Shown in pieces: positions 50,278 to 59,147 of a stretch of 64,000 nt of DNA (positions within the stretch are counted from its first letter, which is position 1; each line of letters starts with the position of its first letter). The notes beneath the pieces were generated by a model that worked only from the letters and a program-made list of their open reading frames with translations, made no database searches and was not told where the DNA came from. A program made the translations under genes and the position numbers. Origin of the DNA: CATOSD01 sp965203135 (GTDB lineage Bacteria > Chloroflexota > Dehalococcoidia > Lucifugimonadales > CATOSD01); NCBI GenBank assembly GCA_965203135.1, contig CBDBBO010000001.1:682001-746000 (forward strand), written 5' to 3'.

Positions 50278-50338
50278 TAGCTGAACACTACCGAGATGAC
50301 CCGGCGGGACGTGGACACCTCGCGGACGATGACCTCCC
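50278..50338. repeat. Direct repeat copy 2 flanking the accessory patch
   Basis: GTAGCTGAACACTAC (50278-50292) followed by a segment similar to 49155-49199. It lies 60 nt downstream of the rpsI stop codon, at the distal end of the ribosomal cluster. Confidence 0.6.
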
Positions 50339-50398
50339 GTCCTGGCGTCAGCCCCTTTCGACGAAGTACTCGAGCAGCGGCCAGCCCGAGCGGGCCGG

Positions 50399-50797
50399 CT
50401 AGCGCTTGGTGTACTGCTGGGCCTTGCGGGCGCGCTTGAGGCCGTACTTCTTGCGCTCCTTCTCCCGCGCGTCGCGCGTGAGGAAGCCCGCCCTCTTGAG
50501 CGGTCGTCTCAGGTTCGGGTCCGCGACGGAGAGCGCCCTGGAGATGCCGTGGCGCATCGCGCCCGCCTGGCTTACGACGCCACCGCCCACCACCTTGGCC
50601 ACCACGCGGAACTGGCTGCGCGTGCCGGTGACCTCGAAGGGCTGGGTGACAAGGCGCTGCCAGGAGTTCCAGGGGAACGCCTCTTCCATGGGTTTGCCGT
50701 TTACCACGATGGGGCCCGGCTCCATGTAGACGCGGACGCGCGCGATGGAGGTCTTGCGTCTGCCGGTGCCGTAGTAGTAGTTCTTCTGTTCGTTCAA
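50399..50797 (-). CDS. rpsI: 30S ribosomal protein S9
   Basis: The 132-residue protein contains GTGRRKTSIARVR and the C-terminal RARKAQQYTKR, whose last Lys-Arg reaches the P-site tRNA. It starts directly after the rplM stop codon. It is the last gene of the ribosomal cluster in the window. Confidence 0.97.
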   Translation of the reverse strand: MNEQKNYYYGTGRRKTSIARVRVYMEPGPIVVNGKPMEEAFPWNSWQRLVTQPFEVTGTRSQFRVVAKVVGGGVVSQAGAMRHGISRALSVADPNLRRPLKRAGFLTRDAREKERKKYGLKRARKAQQYTKR

Positions 50798-51247
50798 CTA
50801 GGCCTCCTTCGCGCCGCGGCCGGCCCTCACCTGCGCCTCGTGCGGGTGCTGCTCGCCCGCGTACAGCTTCAGGCGGCCCAGCATACGGCGTCCGAGCGCG
50901 TTCTTGGGAAGCATGCCCTTCACGGACTGCTGAATAACCCTGGTGGGCGACTTCTCGAGCACCTGCGACAGCGTGCGCTCCTTCAGGCCCCCGTGGTATC
51001 CGCTGTGGCGGTAGTACATCTTCTGTTCGAGCTTCCTGCCCGTCACGCGCACCTTCTCGGCGTTGATGACGACCACGTAGTCGCCGGTGTTCAGGTGCGG
51101 CACGTAGATGGGCTTGTGCTTGCCCTGGAGCAGCGTGGCTATCTCCGATGACAGCCTGCCCAGCGTCTTGTCTTTCGCGTCGATCACGTGCCACTCCGGG
51201 TTGAGGTCTGCGGCCCGCGTCGTGTGCGTCTTGCCACTTGTTGCCAT
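50798..51247 (-). CDS. rplM: 50S ribosomal protein L13
   Basis: The 149-residue protein contains WHVIDAKDKTLGRLSSEIA, GDYVVVINAEKV and GMLPKNALGRRML. Start ATG 51247 follows AGAGG; the frame is open further upstream, but those residues are not L13. Usual L13-S9 pair. Confidence 0.97.
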   Translation of the reverse strand: MATSGKTHTTRAADLNPEWHVIDAKDKTLGRLSSEIATLLQGKHKPIYVPHLNTGDYVVVINAEKVRVTGRKLEQKMYYRHSGYHGGLKERTLSQVLEKSPTRVIQQSVKGMLPKNALGRRMLGRLKLYAGEQHPHEAQVRAGRGAKEA

Positions 51248-51264
51248 TTCCTCTTGCGACCCTT

Positions 51265-52071
51265 TCACAAAGCGTTCGTTTCGCGGCCTCCGGTGAGACC
51301 GCCTTCCCGGTCCGGCCGCGCGGCCGGCGGAAAGTCTGCGTATTCTACTCTCATCAGGCATAGTCCGTGCGGCGGAAGGGAGGGAGCGCCTCCGCATCCT
51401 CTCTTCCCGTCCAGCAGTGCTGCGAAGCCCTCCATCGGGAGCTTGCCCCGCCCTACTTCGACCAGCGCGCCCGCCATTCGCCTCACCTGGTGCGGAAGGA
51501 AAGCGTTGGCCGAAACGTCGAACGTAATCAGCCTGCGCTTTCGCCGCACCTCCGCCTCGTACACCCGGCGGACGGTGCTCGCCCGCCTGTCCGGCAGCGG
51601 CCCCGCGAACCTGGCAAAGTCGTGCTCGCCGACCATCAGGGCAGCAGCCTCGCGCATCCGGTCCGCGTCCAGAGGCTGCCCGACCAGGCAGGCGCGGCGC
51701 CTGAGCAGCGGGGACCTCGCCCTCCGGTTCAGCACCGTGTACCTGTAGGAGCGGCCCAGGGCGCTGCGCCGGGGATCGAAGTCCTGCCCCACGCGGTGGG
51801 CCTCTCCTACGGCGACGTCGGGCGGGAGATGGTGGTTGAGCGCGTCTACGACGGTGCCCGGGGGCAGCGTCGAGCTCGTGTCGAACGCAACCACCTGTCC
51901 CAAGGCGTGGACGCCGGCGTCGGTCCTGCCCGCCGCCTTCACTCTCACCCGTTCGCCGGTTAGCTTGTGTATCGCCTCCTCTAGCGTCCCCTGCACGGTG
52001 GGGGCATTCGGTTGAAGCTGGAACCCATGATAGCCGGCGCCGTCGTATTCTACGATGAGGGCCAGCCGCAT
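51265..52071 (-). CDS. truA: tRNA pseudouridine(38-40) synthase
   Basis: The 268-residue enzyme isomerises uridines at positions 38-40 of tRNA. The catalytic Asp lies in GRTDAGVHALGQ. The N-terminus VEYDGAGYHGFQLQP and the FLPHQVRRMAGALVEVGRGK region are typical. It lies between rplQ and rplM, the common order in this cluster. Confidence 0.95.
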   Translation of the reverse strand: MRLALIVEYDGAGYHGFQLQPNAPTVQGTLEEAIHKLTGERVRVKAAGRTDAGVHALGQVVAFDTSSTLPPGTVVDALNHHLPPDVAVGEAHRVGQDFDPRRSALGRSYRYTVLNRRARSPLLRRRACLVGQPLDADRMREAAALMVGEHDFARFAGPLPDRRASTVRRVYEAEVRRKRRLITFDVSANAFLPHQVRRMAGALVEVGRGKLPMEGFAALLDGKRGCGGAPSLPPHGLCLMRVEYADFPPAARPDREGGLTGGRETNAL

Positions 52072-52088
52072 TCGGGGGGAAGACTCCT

Positions 52089-52442
52089 CTAGGGAACCAG
52101 CTCGATAACGGCCATCTCCGCGGCGTCTCCCTTACGCTGGCCGAGCTTGACTATTCTGGTGTAGCCGCCGTTGCGCTCTTCGTACCGCGGCGCGAGCTCA
52201 TCGAACAGCTTGCGCACGACGCTCTCGTCCGTCAGCAGCGCGAGCGCCTTGCGCCGGCTATGCAGAGTGCCCTTTTTGCCCAACGTGATCGTCTTTTCGG
52301 CCATGCGCCGGATCTCTCGCGCCTTCGCGTCGGTGGTGCGAAGCGTCTCGAAGCGCAGCAGGTCCGTCACCTGGCCGCGCAGCATCAGCATACGGTGCGC
52401 GGTGGGGCGGGACAGCTTTCTGCCCGCGATTCGGTGTCTCAT
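52089..52442 (-). CDS. rplQ: 50S ribosomal protein L17
   Basis: The 117-residue protein contains RHRIAGRKLSRPTAHRMLML, EIRRMAEKTITLGKKG and GGYTRIVKLGQRKGDAAEMA. It follows rpoA by 12 nt. Confidence 0.97.
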   Translation of the reverse strand: MRHRIAGRKLSRPTAHRMLMLRGQVTDLLRFETLRTTDAKAREIRRMAEKTITLGKKGTLHSRRKALALLTDESVVRKLFDELAPRYEERNGGYTRIVKLGQRKGDAAEMAVIELVP

Positions 52443-52454
52443 CTCAGGTTCTCC

Positions 52455-53714
52455 TCATTCGACCTGGCTTACAGGCTCGGCCTCGGCCGGGGTGGCATCG
52501 GGATCGTCGGACGGAGCATCGCCGTTCGCCAGCGCCGCGGCGGGCTGGACGTCGATGTCCTCGGCCTCGTCCGTCGGCTCGCCTTCGTCCAGGTCGATTC
52601 CGTCTTCGCCCTCGGAGATGTCGCCATAGTAGCCCTCCACCTCCTGGGGCATCAGGTCGCGGGTTATCATGCTCTCCATCAGCTCGGAGTAGGACTTCTC
52701 GCCGAAGTTGCGAATCTCCAGCAGCTCGTTCTTCGTCCGCTCCAGCACCTCGCCGACCACGTTCACGCCGGCCCGCTTGAGGCTGTTGAGGGTGCGGGAG
52801 GAAAGATCGAGCTGTTCCACCGGGAACTGGTACTTCTCGGCGGGTATGGCCGGCACGCGCAGCTTGGCGGCGGTGGCGCTCTCCACGATCCTGTCGACGT
52901 TGGACAACAGGAAGAACTGGTCCACCAGGATGCGGGAGGCCTCTTTCACGGCCTGCACCGGTGTCAGGCAGCCGTCGGTCCACACTTCCAGGATCAGCCG
53001 CTCGAAGTTGGCGAAGCTCGCGCGTCTGCCGACACGGACCTTCTCTACGTGGTATTCGACCCTGGTGATGGGCGTGAACACCGCGTCCAGCGGCAGTTGG
53101 CCTATGTCGCGGCCCTCGCTTATGATGGCGGAGGTGTTACCCCTGCCGAGGTCGAGCAACACCTTCTCGCCCGGTCCGTCGGCCTCCTGCTGCTTGACCA
53201 GCACCGCCTCGGCGCCCTGGCCGGCGGGCACGTAGCCCTTGCCGCGCTGCACGTTGAACTCCACCGACAGCTTGGCCTCGGCCGAGTCGAGCGTCGCAAG
53301 GTGAAGCTCGGGGTTGACCACTTCGATGTCCGAGGGCGCCATGATGTCGGCGGCGCACACCTCGCCTTCGCCGGCAACCTCGAGCCTGAGCTTGCCCTGG
53401 CGGTTGACGTCCGAGCGCAGCCGGATGCCCTTGACGTTCAGCAGAAACTCGAGCACTTCTTCCTTCACGTGGGGGATCCGATCGTACTCGTGGACCACGC
53501 CCTCGATCTTCACCCAGGTGATTGCGGTGCCCTGCAGGGAGTTGTAGAGGGCCCGCCTGAGAGAGTTTCCCACGGTAACCCCGTGCCCCGGCTCCAGCGG
53601 TTCCATGACGAACTTGCCGTAGCGTTCCTCGGCGACCTCTACCTTTATGTCAGGGGCGTCTATTCTCTCTCCGTCTTCGTCCGCGGCCTCGATGGGGGGG
53701 AAGTCTAGCACCAT
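52455..53714 (-). CDS. rpoA: RNA polymerase alpha subunit
   Basis: The 419-residue subunit has the N-terminal assembly domain (EPLEPGHGVTVGNSLRRALY) and the C-terminal DNA/activator-binding domain (LSSRTLNSLKRAGVNVVGEV, EIRNFGEKSYSEL). The C-terminus carries an extra acidic tail of about 60 residues (EGEDGIDLDEGEPTDEAEDI and on), longer than the usual 310-330 residue subunit. The coding frame is intact. Confidence 0.96.
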   Translation of the reverse strand: MVLDFPPIEAADEDGERIDAPDIKVEVAEERYGKFVMEPLEPGHGVTVGNSLRRALYNSLQGTAITWVKIEGVVHEYDRIPHVKEEVLEFLLNVKGIRLRSDVNRQGKLRLEVAGEGEVCAADIMAPSDIEVVNPELHLATLDSAEAKLSVEFNVQRGKGYVPAGQGAEAVLVKQQEADGPGEKVLLDLGRGNTSAIISEGRDIGQLPLDAVFTPITRVEYHVEKVRVGRRASFANFERLILEVWTDGCLTPVQAVKEASRILVDQFFLLSNVDRIVESATAAKLRVPAIPAEKYQFPVEQLDLSSRTLNSLKRAGVNVVGEVLERTKNELLEIRNFGEKSYSELMESMITRDLMPQEVEGYYGDISEGEDGIDLDEGEPTDEAEDIDVQPAAALANGDAPSDDPDATPAEAEPVSQVE

Positions 53715-53768
53715 ATGGGGTTCTCTCCTGTCCTGTGGGATAGCTGGGTTGACGAATCGGAGGAGGAG

Positions 53769-54398
53769 CTACTTGGAGTAGAACTCGACGATGAGCCGGA
53801 CGTCTATGCCGGTGTCGATCTCGGCGCTGTCGGGCAGACCCATGACCTCGCCGGTGAGCTTCCCGGTGTCCATCCTGAGCCAGGTCGGCACGGGGCGCTT
53901 GGGCAGCCCGTCGGTGAGCGTCTGGATGAACTCCGGCGTGGAGTCGCCGACCCGCTTCCACGAGACCACGTCGCCCTGCTTCACGAGGTACGAGGGAATG
54001 TCCATGCGCCCGCCGTTCACGAAGAAGTGGCCGTGGTTGACGAGCTGGCGGCCCTGGCGTCGCGAGTCGACGAACGACAGCCTGTAGACCACGTTGTCGA
54101 GCCTGCGCTCCAGTATCTGGAGCAGGTTTTCTCCGGTCACGCCGGGGCGGTCGCGCGCCATCTCGAAGTAGTTTCTGAACTGGCGCTCCAGGACGCCGTA
54201 AATGAACCGGGCCTTCTGCTTCTCCCTTAGCTGGAACGCCCAGTCCGAGGGCCTGCGCCTGCGCGGTGTCTGCGCTCCGGGCGGCCTTCTGCGGCGCTCG
54301 ATGGCGCAGCGTGGCGTGTAGCAGCGGTCGCCCTTCAGAAACAGCTTCTCGCCAATGCGGCGGCACTGGCGGCAGACCGGGTCTGTGTATCTTGCCAT
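53769..54398 (-). CDS. rpsD: 30S ribosomal protein S4
   Basis: The 209-residue protein has an N-terminal zinc site (Cys9/Cys12/Cys26/Cys31 in CRQC and CYTPRC, the C+ form) and an S4 RNA-binding domain (LERRLDNVVYRLSFVDSRRQ, NHGHFFVNG). In many bacteria S4 also represses its operon. Confidence 0.97.
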   Translation of the reverse strand: MARYTDPVCRQCRRIGEKLFLKGDRCYTPRCAIERRRRPPGAQTPRRRRPSDWAFQLREKQKARFIYGVLERQFRNYFEMARDRPGVTGENLLQILERRLDNVVYRLSFVDSRRQGRQLVNHGHFFVNGGRMDIPSYLVKQGDVVSWKRVGDSTPEFIQTLTDGLPKRPVPTWLRMDTGKLTGEVMGLPDSAEIDTGIDVRLIVEFYSK

Positions 54399-54454
54399 GT
54401 CGTTCTGTGTTCCCCCGAATCCGGTTGGGTTTGGTGTTTAAGAAGTCTGTTCCG

Positions 54455-54495
54455 CCCTCACCTCGATCCTCTCCCATCGAGGGAGAGGAGGGTTA
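54455..54495 (+). repeat. Dispersed palindromic repeat (rpsD-rpsK spacer)
   Basis: Diverged copy: CCCTCACCTCGATCC followed by TCTCCCATCGAGGGAGAGGAGGGTTA, with arms CTCTCCC and GGGAGAG. Confidence 0.7.
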
Positions 54496-54501
54496 TGGGA
54501 A

Positions 54502-54888
54502 TCAGACGCGGCGGCGCTTCCTGGGACGACAGCCGTTATGCGGGATGGGCGTAACGTCGCGAATGCTGGTCACGAACAGTCCCACCGCCTGCAGCGAGCG
54601 GATGGCCGCCTCGCGGCCCGCTCCCGGTCCTCTTACGTAGACCTCGATCTGGCGCAACCCGTGCTCCATCCCCTTGCGCGCGGCGTCCTCGGCCGCGCGC
54701 TGGGCGGCGAAGGCGGTCGACTTGCGGGAGCCTTTGAAGCCCACGGTGCCGGCGCTTCCCCAGGCGATGACGTTGCCGCGCGGGTCGGTCAGCGTGATGA
54801 TGGTGTTGTTGAACGTGGACTGGATGTACGCCCGGCCCACGGGAACCGACTTGCGTTCCCTGCGCCTCGTTCGCGCTCTTCTCGGCAT
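54502..54888 (-). CDS. rpsK: 30S ribosomal protein S11
   Basis: The 128-residue protein contains AYIQSTFNNTIITLTDPRGN and the C-terminal DVTPIPHNGCRPRKRRRV, both typical of S11. Confidence 0.97.
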   Translation of the reverse strand: MPRRARTRRRERKSVPVGRAYIQSTFNNTIITLTDPRGNVIAWGSAGTVGFKGSRKSTAFAAQRAAEDAARKGMEHGLRQIEVYVRGPGAGREAAIRSLQAVGLFVTSIRDVTPIPHNGCRPRKRRRV

Positions 54889-54912
54889 GATTCGCTCTCT
54901 TTCGACTAGCCC

Positions 54913-54955
54913 AAGTCCCTTCCCCCTCGCAGGGGGAAGGTTGGGATGGGGGTGA
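54913..54955 (+). repeat. Dispersed palindromic repeat (rpsK-rpsM spacer)
   Basis: Near-consensus copy: AAGTCCCTTCCCCCTC-gca-GGGGGAAGG followed by TTGGGATGGGGGTGA. It lies 6 nt from the rpsM stop codon and 24 nt before the rpsK start. Confidence 0.85.
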
Positions 54956-54961
54956 CCCCCA

Positions 54962-55351
54962 CTACTTGCGCGTAACGCTGTGCCTGCGCCCGGCGACGGT
55001 GCGCTTCGCGCCCCGCTTGGTCCTTGCGTTGGTCTTGGTGCGCTGGCCGCGTACCGGCAGGCCGCGGCGGTGGCGCAGGCCGCGATAGCAGTTGATGTCG
55101 ATAAGGCGGCGAATGTTCATGTTCACCTGGCGGCGAAGGTCGCCCTCCACCAGGTGCTCCTTATCGCCGTCCACGATCTCGCGTATGCGGTTGAGGTCGG
55201 CGTCCGAGAGGTCCCGCACGCGTGGGTTGTCCTCCAGACCGGCCCGAGTCACTATCTCGGCCGCCCGCGTGGGGCCTATGCCGTATATGCTCCGCAGTGA
55301 TATGGACACTCGCTTGTTGTCCGGTATGTTGACGCCAGAGATTATCGCCAT
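54962..55351 (-). CDS. rpsM: 30S ribosomal protein S13
   Basis: The 129-residue protein contains SGVNIPDNKRVSISLRSIYG, GIGPTRA and the RGLRHRRGLPVRGQRTKTNA segment. Start is ATG 55351; ATG 55372 would add seven Arg-rich residues. Confidence 0.97.
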   Translation of the reverse strand: MAIISGVNIPDNKRVSISLRSIYGIGPTRAAEIVTRAGLEDNPRVRDLSDADLNRIREIVDGDKEHLVEGDLRRQVNMNIRRLIDINCYRGLRHRRGLPVRGQRTKTNARTKRGAKRTVAGRRHSVTRK

Positions 55352-55420
55352 GTTCTTCCTCCGCCTTCTCAAGCAGTGTTGGCCTGGCCCCGCCGACGTA
55401 CGGCGCGACGGCCGCGCGAC

Positions 55421-55534
55421 TCAGCCCTGCCGCTGCTTGTGCTTGGCGTTCTCGCATATAACGAGCACGCGCCCGCGCCTTCTGACTACCTTGCACTTGG
55501 CGCAACGCCTCTTGACCGATGCCGATACCTTCAT
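55421..55534 (-). CDS. rpmJ: 50S ribosomal protein L36
   Basis: The 37-residue protein begins MKVSASVKRRCAKCKVVRRR and ends in VLVICENAKHKQRQG, with the zinc ligands Cys, Cys, Cys, His of the zinc-containing L36 form. It lies between map and rpsM. Confidence 0.95.
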   Translation of the reverse strand: MKVSASVKRRCAKCKVVRRRGRVLVICENAKHKQRQG

Positions 55535-55563
55535 TTGCGGTCTCCGATGTGTGTGGCCTTCCG

Positions 55564-56352
55564 CTACTCTTCGAGCCGGGTGAGCACCTCGGCGCCCCTC
55601 GCGGTGATGGCCACAGTGTCTTCGAAGTGGGCCGACAGGCTGCCGTCGGCGGTCGCGACGGTCCAGCCGTCCGATAGCACCTTCGTCTCCCAGCCTCCAA
55701 TGTTGAGCATGGGCTCTATGGCCACGGCCATGCCCTTGCGCAGCAGGTAGCCCTTGCGGGGCGACCCGTAGTTGGGCACCTGTGGCTCCTCGTGCATGGC
55801 GCGGCCTATGCCGTGTCCCACGTACTGGCGCACCACCGAGTATCCCAAGCCCTCCGCGTAGGACTGGACGGCGTGGGATATGTCGCCCACTCTCGCGCCG
55901 GCGCGCACCTGCTCGATGCCCCGCTCCAGGGCCTCGAGGGTGGCTTCCATCAGGCGCTGGGCGTCCTCGGAGATTTCGCCCACTCCCATGGTGAAGGCGC
56001 TGTCGCCGTGGAATCCCTCAACTATCGCGCCCACGTCCACGCTCAGAATGTCGCCTTCCCGGAGCGCCCTCTTTCCCGGTATGCCGTGAACGATCTCCTC
56101 GTTGATCGACGCGCATATCGTCGCCGGGAAGGGACTCATGCCGTAGGGCGCGTAGCCCTTGAACGACGGGACCGCGCCCAGGCCGCGAATCGTATCCTCG
56201 GCCACGCGGTCGAGCTCGCGGGTCGTCACGCCCGGGCGCACGGCATCGCGCACGTTGGCCTTGGCCTGGGCGACCACACTGCCCGCCCGTCGCATCAGCT
56301 CGATCTCCTTATCGGACTTGATCGTAATGCCGCTCGGCCCCACTGCCTTCAT
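55564..56352 (-). CDS. map: Methionine aminopeptidase, type I
   Basis: The 262-residue metalloprotease removes the initiator Met. Metal ligands sit in SVDVGAIVEGFHGDSAFT, GHGIGRAMHEEP, AIEPM and HFEDTVAIT. Start ATG 56352 follows GGGGGT. In many bacteria infA lies between map and rpmJ; here the gap is only 29 nt and infA is missing. Confidence 0.96.
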   Translation of the reverse strand: MKAVGPSGITIKSDKEIELMRRAGSVVAQAKANVRDAVRPGVTTRELDRVAEDTIRGLGAVPSFKGYAPYGMSPFPATICASINEEIVHGIPGKRALREGDILSVDVGAIVEGFHGDSAFTMGVGEISEDAQRLMEATLEALERGIEQVRAGARVGDISHAVQSYAEGLGYSVVRQYVGHGIGRAMHEEPQVPNYGSPRKGYLLRKGMAVAIEPMLNIGGWETKVLSDGWTVATADGSLSAHFEDTVAITARGAEVLTRLEE

Positions 56353-56372
56353 AACCCCCGTCCTGGTCCGGT

Positions 56373-57041
56373 TCACGATTGCCTCGCCGGCGCGGTACGG
56401 CCCTGTTTCAGGGCCCGGATGAGTGCGTCGGCCACCTCGTCCATCGACCCTTCGCCGTCGATGTCCGCCAGGTTGCCCCGTTCGCGGTAGTAGGCCACAA
56501 GCGGTTCCGTCTGCTCCTGGTAAACCTCGATGCGCGTGCTCACCGCCTCCGGCATGTCGTCCGGGCGGCGGAACAACTCGCCACCGCAGTGGTCGCACTC
56601 CCCTTCCCGCGCGGGCGGGGAGAAGCTCTCGTGGTACGGCGTCTGGCATCTACGGCAGAGCAGCCTGCCCGTGAGCCGGCGGGTCAACTCCTCGGTCGAA
56701 ACGTCCATATACAGCACGGTGTCTATCGGCTCGGCGTTCCCGAGCCGGTCGTCGAGGGCCTGGGCCTGCGCCAGATTCCTGGGAAATCCGTCGAGCACGA
56801 ACCCGCGCCTGCGGTCCGGGTCGTCTATCCAGTCCATCACCATCTCGATGGTGACGTCGTCCGGGACGAGCGCGCCGCGGTCCATGTACGAGCCGGCCAG
56901 CCGGCCCAGCTCGGTTCCGCGGTTGCGGTGTTCACGCAGCAGGTCGCCCGACGAAACGCGCGACACCGACAGCGCGTCGGCCACGCGCTGCGCCTGCGTC
57001 CCCTTGCCCGCTCCCGGCGGCCCCAGCAGAACTACTCTCAC
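56373..57041 (-). CDS. adk: Adenylate kinase
   Basis: The 222-residue kinase has the P-loop GPPGAGKGTQ, the AMP-binding GFPRNLAQAQAL and a zinc-type LID with CRRC and CDHC. It converts AMP plus ATP to two ADP. It follows secY by 22 nt. Confidence 0.96.
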   Translation of the reverse strand: MRVVLLGPPGAGKGTQAQRVADALSVSRVSSGDLLREHRNRGTELGRLAGSYMDRGALVPDDVTIEMVMDWIDDPDRRRGFVLDGFPRNLAQAQALDDRLGNAEPIDTVLYMDVSTEELTRRLTGRLLCRRCQTPYHESFSPPAREGECDHCGGELFRRPDDMPEAVSTRIEVYQEQTEPLVAYYRERGNLADIDGEGSMDEVADALIRALKQGRTAPARQS

Positions 57042-57063
57042 TGTCCGGTTTGTCCTCTCACCG

Positions 57064-58401
57064 TCATCTGATAAAGCCTTCGTAGTTGCGCATGAGCAGC
57101 TGCGCCTCGAGCTGTCTCATCGTGTCCAGCGCCACGCCCACCATGATGAGCAGGCTGGTGCTGCTGAGCGTGAGCGCGCGCACGTCGGTAGCCTGCGACA
57201 CGAAGTAGGGCGCGATGGCCACGAATCCGAGGAACAGCGCGCCGCCCCAGGTGATGCGCACAAGCACCCGGTTGAGATACTCCTGCGTCGGTCTGCCCGG
57301 CCGAATGCCCGGAATAAATCCGCCGTTTCGCTGTAGGTTCTCCGCCAGGTTCTGCTGCTGGAAAATCACGAGCGTGTAGAAGAACGTGAACAGCACGACC
57401 AGGAAGAACACAGCTATCCAGTAGGGCAGATTGGTGGGATCGAGCGTGTCGGACATGAAGCGCGCGAAGCGCGAAACGAAGTCGTCGCTGAGCGGGCTTC
57501 GGAAGTAGCTCGCGATAGTGGCCGGTAGGATGATGATGGAAAATGCGAAGATCAGCGGGATCATGCCCGCGGAGTTCACGCGCAAGGGCAGGAAGGTCGC
57601 GCCGCTTTGCCGCTGCATACGGCCTCCCCTGAACACGCTCCGTCCGTACTGGACCGGCACTCGCCTCTGAGCCTCGTTGAACAGCACTATCAGGTAGATT
57701 ATCGCGAGTCCGATAAGAGCCAGCAGCAGAAGCCCCGAGGCGTTGTCGCTGTCCAGGAAGCCCTGGCCGACTATCTGGGGGAACGTGGCGACGATTCCGC
57801 CGAATATGATCAGCGAGATGCCGTTGCCCAGTCCGCGCTCGGTAATCAGCTCGCCCAGCCACACCAGGAACATGGTGCCCGCGACCATCGAGGCGACCAT
57901 AGCGAACGTGTGGATGTTAAGGCCGAAGTCCACCCCCGGCAGTACGCCCGACTGCCTGAGAATAGTGAGCTGCCCCCACGCCTGCAGGAACGCGATCGGC
58001 ACCGCCATATAGTGCGTCATCTGGTTGAGCCGCTGGCGTCCGCTCTCGCCCTCCTGTGACAGCGCCTTGAGGCTCGGTATGACCGGCGTGAGTATCTGCA
58101 TCACGATGGACGACGTGATGTAGGGGTAGACGCCCAGCGCGGCCACGCTCAGGTTGGCGAGCGCTCCGCCGCTGAACAGGTCGAGGAAGCCGAGCAGCGC
58201 CTGCTGCTCGAACGCCTGGGAGAGCGCCTGCGTATCCACACCGGGCACGGGCACGTGCGCGACGAACCTGAAGATGACCAGCATCCCCAGGGTGAAGAGG
58301 ATCTTGCCGCGAAGGTCCGGAATCCGGACCGCGTCGATCATCGACTGGATAAGCTGAGGCCGGGAGCCCTGCTGCGCTCTCGCGGCCTGCGCCTGGCGCA
58401 T
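57064..58401 (-). CDS. secY: Protein translocase subunit SecY
   Basis: The 445-residue channel protein has ten TM segments. Family segments include FVAHVPVPGVDTQAL, GIYPYITSSIVMQIL-like (here LGVYPYITSSIVMQIL), ERGLGNGISLIIFGGI and LPLRVNSAGMIPLIFA. The start codon overlaps the rplO stop by one base (TAATG), so they are translationally coupled. Confidence 0.96.
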   Translation of the reverse strand: MRQAQAARAQQGSRPQLIQSMIDAVRIPDLRGKILFTLGMLVIFRFVAHVPVPGVDTQALSQAFEQQALLGFLDLFSGGALANLSVAALGVYPYITSSIVMQILTPVIPSLKALSQEGESGRQRLNQMTHYMAVPIAFLQAWGQLTILRQSGVLPGVDFGLNIHTFAMVASMVAGTMFLVWLGELITERGLGNGISLIIFGGIVATFPQIVGQGFLDSDNASGLLLLALIGLAIIYLIVLFNEAQRRVPVQYGRSVFRGGRMQRQSGATFLPLRVNSAGMIPLIFAFSIIILPATIASYFRSPLSDDFVSRFARFMSDTLDPTNLPYWIAVFFLVVLFTFFYTLVIFQQQNLAENLQRNGGFIPGIRPGRPTQEYLNRVLVRITWGGALFLGFVAIAPYFVSQATDVRALTLSSTSLLIMVGVALDTMRQLEAQLLMRNYEGFIR

Positions 58402-58847
58402 TAAGCGATCTCCCTCACGCTGCCGCCCGCGGCCTCGATTTTGGCCCGCGCCGACTTCGAGAAGCGGTGGGCCTCGACCTCCAGCGGGACGTCGAGCTCG
58501 CCGCGACCGAGAATCTTCACCAGCTTGGCGTTCCTTCGGACCGCGCCGGTTTCGACCAGCACAGCCGGGGTTATGCGCGTGCCCGCGGGGAAGTGCGCGA
58601 GGAAGTCCAGGTTCACCACGCTGTACTCCTTGCGGAATATGTTGGTGAACCCGCGCATCATCGGCAGGGACTTGATCAGCGGGAGCTGCCCGCCCTCGAA
58701 TCCGAGACGGACGCCTCCGCCGCTGCGGGCCTTCTGGCCCTTCATGCCCTTGCCGGAGTAGCTGCCGTCGCCGCTACCGTCGCCGCGTCCCACGCGCCGG
58801 CGCTTCTTTCTCGCGCCTTTGGCCGCTTGTAGTTGATGCTGCTGCAT
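58401..58847 (-). CDS. rplO: 50S ribosomal protein L15
   Basis: The 148-residue protein contains RRVGRGDGSGDGSYSGKGMK, GFEGGQLPLIKSLPMMRGF and an L15 C-terminal domain. Adjacent to secY as in the spc operon. Confidence 0.96.
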   Translation of the reverse strand: MQQHQLQAAKGARKKRRRVGRGDGSGDGSYSGKGMKGQKARSGGGVRLGFEGGQLPLIKSLPMMRGFTNIFRKEYSVVNLDFLAHFPAGTRITPAVLVETGAVRRNAKLVKILGRGELDVPLEVEAHRFSKSARAKIEAAGGSVREIA

Positions 58848-58929
58848 ATTTGGACCTGACTCGTTACCTTGAGATTGGGCGCCGAAACGGTACGCCTATT
58901 GCCTGCGCGATGCCGGCCGACCGATCCGC

Positions 58930-59127
58930 CTAGCCTTCGTCTTCGTCCTCCACCTGCTCGACCTCCACCAGGTGCCTCACCTTGTGGAGCATTCCCCTTA
59001 TGGAGGGGGTGTCGTCGTGGACGACGGTGTGATGGAGGCGCCGTAGGCCGAGGCTGTCGATAGTTCGGCGCTGCGTCCGGTTGAAGCCTATGGCGCTCTT
59101 CTTCCAGGTGACCTTGACTCTACCCAT
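58930..59127 (-). CDS. rpmD: 50S ribosomal protein L30
   Basis: The 65-residue protein contains VTWKKSAIGFNRTQRRTIDS and LGLRRLHHTVVHDDTPSIRG. It ends in an acidic tail (VEVEQVEDEDEG). Confidence 0.94.
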   Translation of the reverse strand: MGRVKVTWKKSAIGFNRTQRRTIDSLGLRRLHHTVVHDDTPSIRGMLHKVRHLVEVEQVEDEDEG

Positions 59128-59147
59128 GTCTTGCGATTCCTGCGGTA

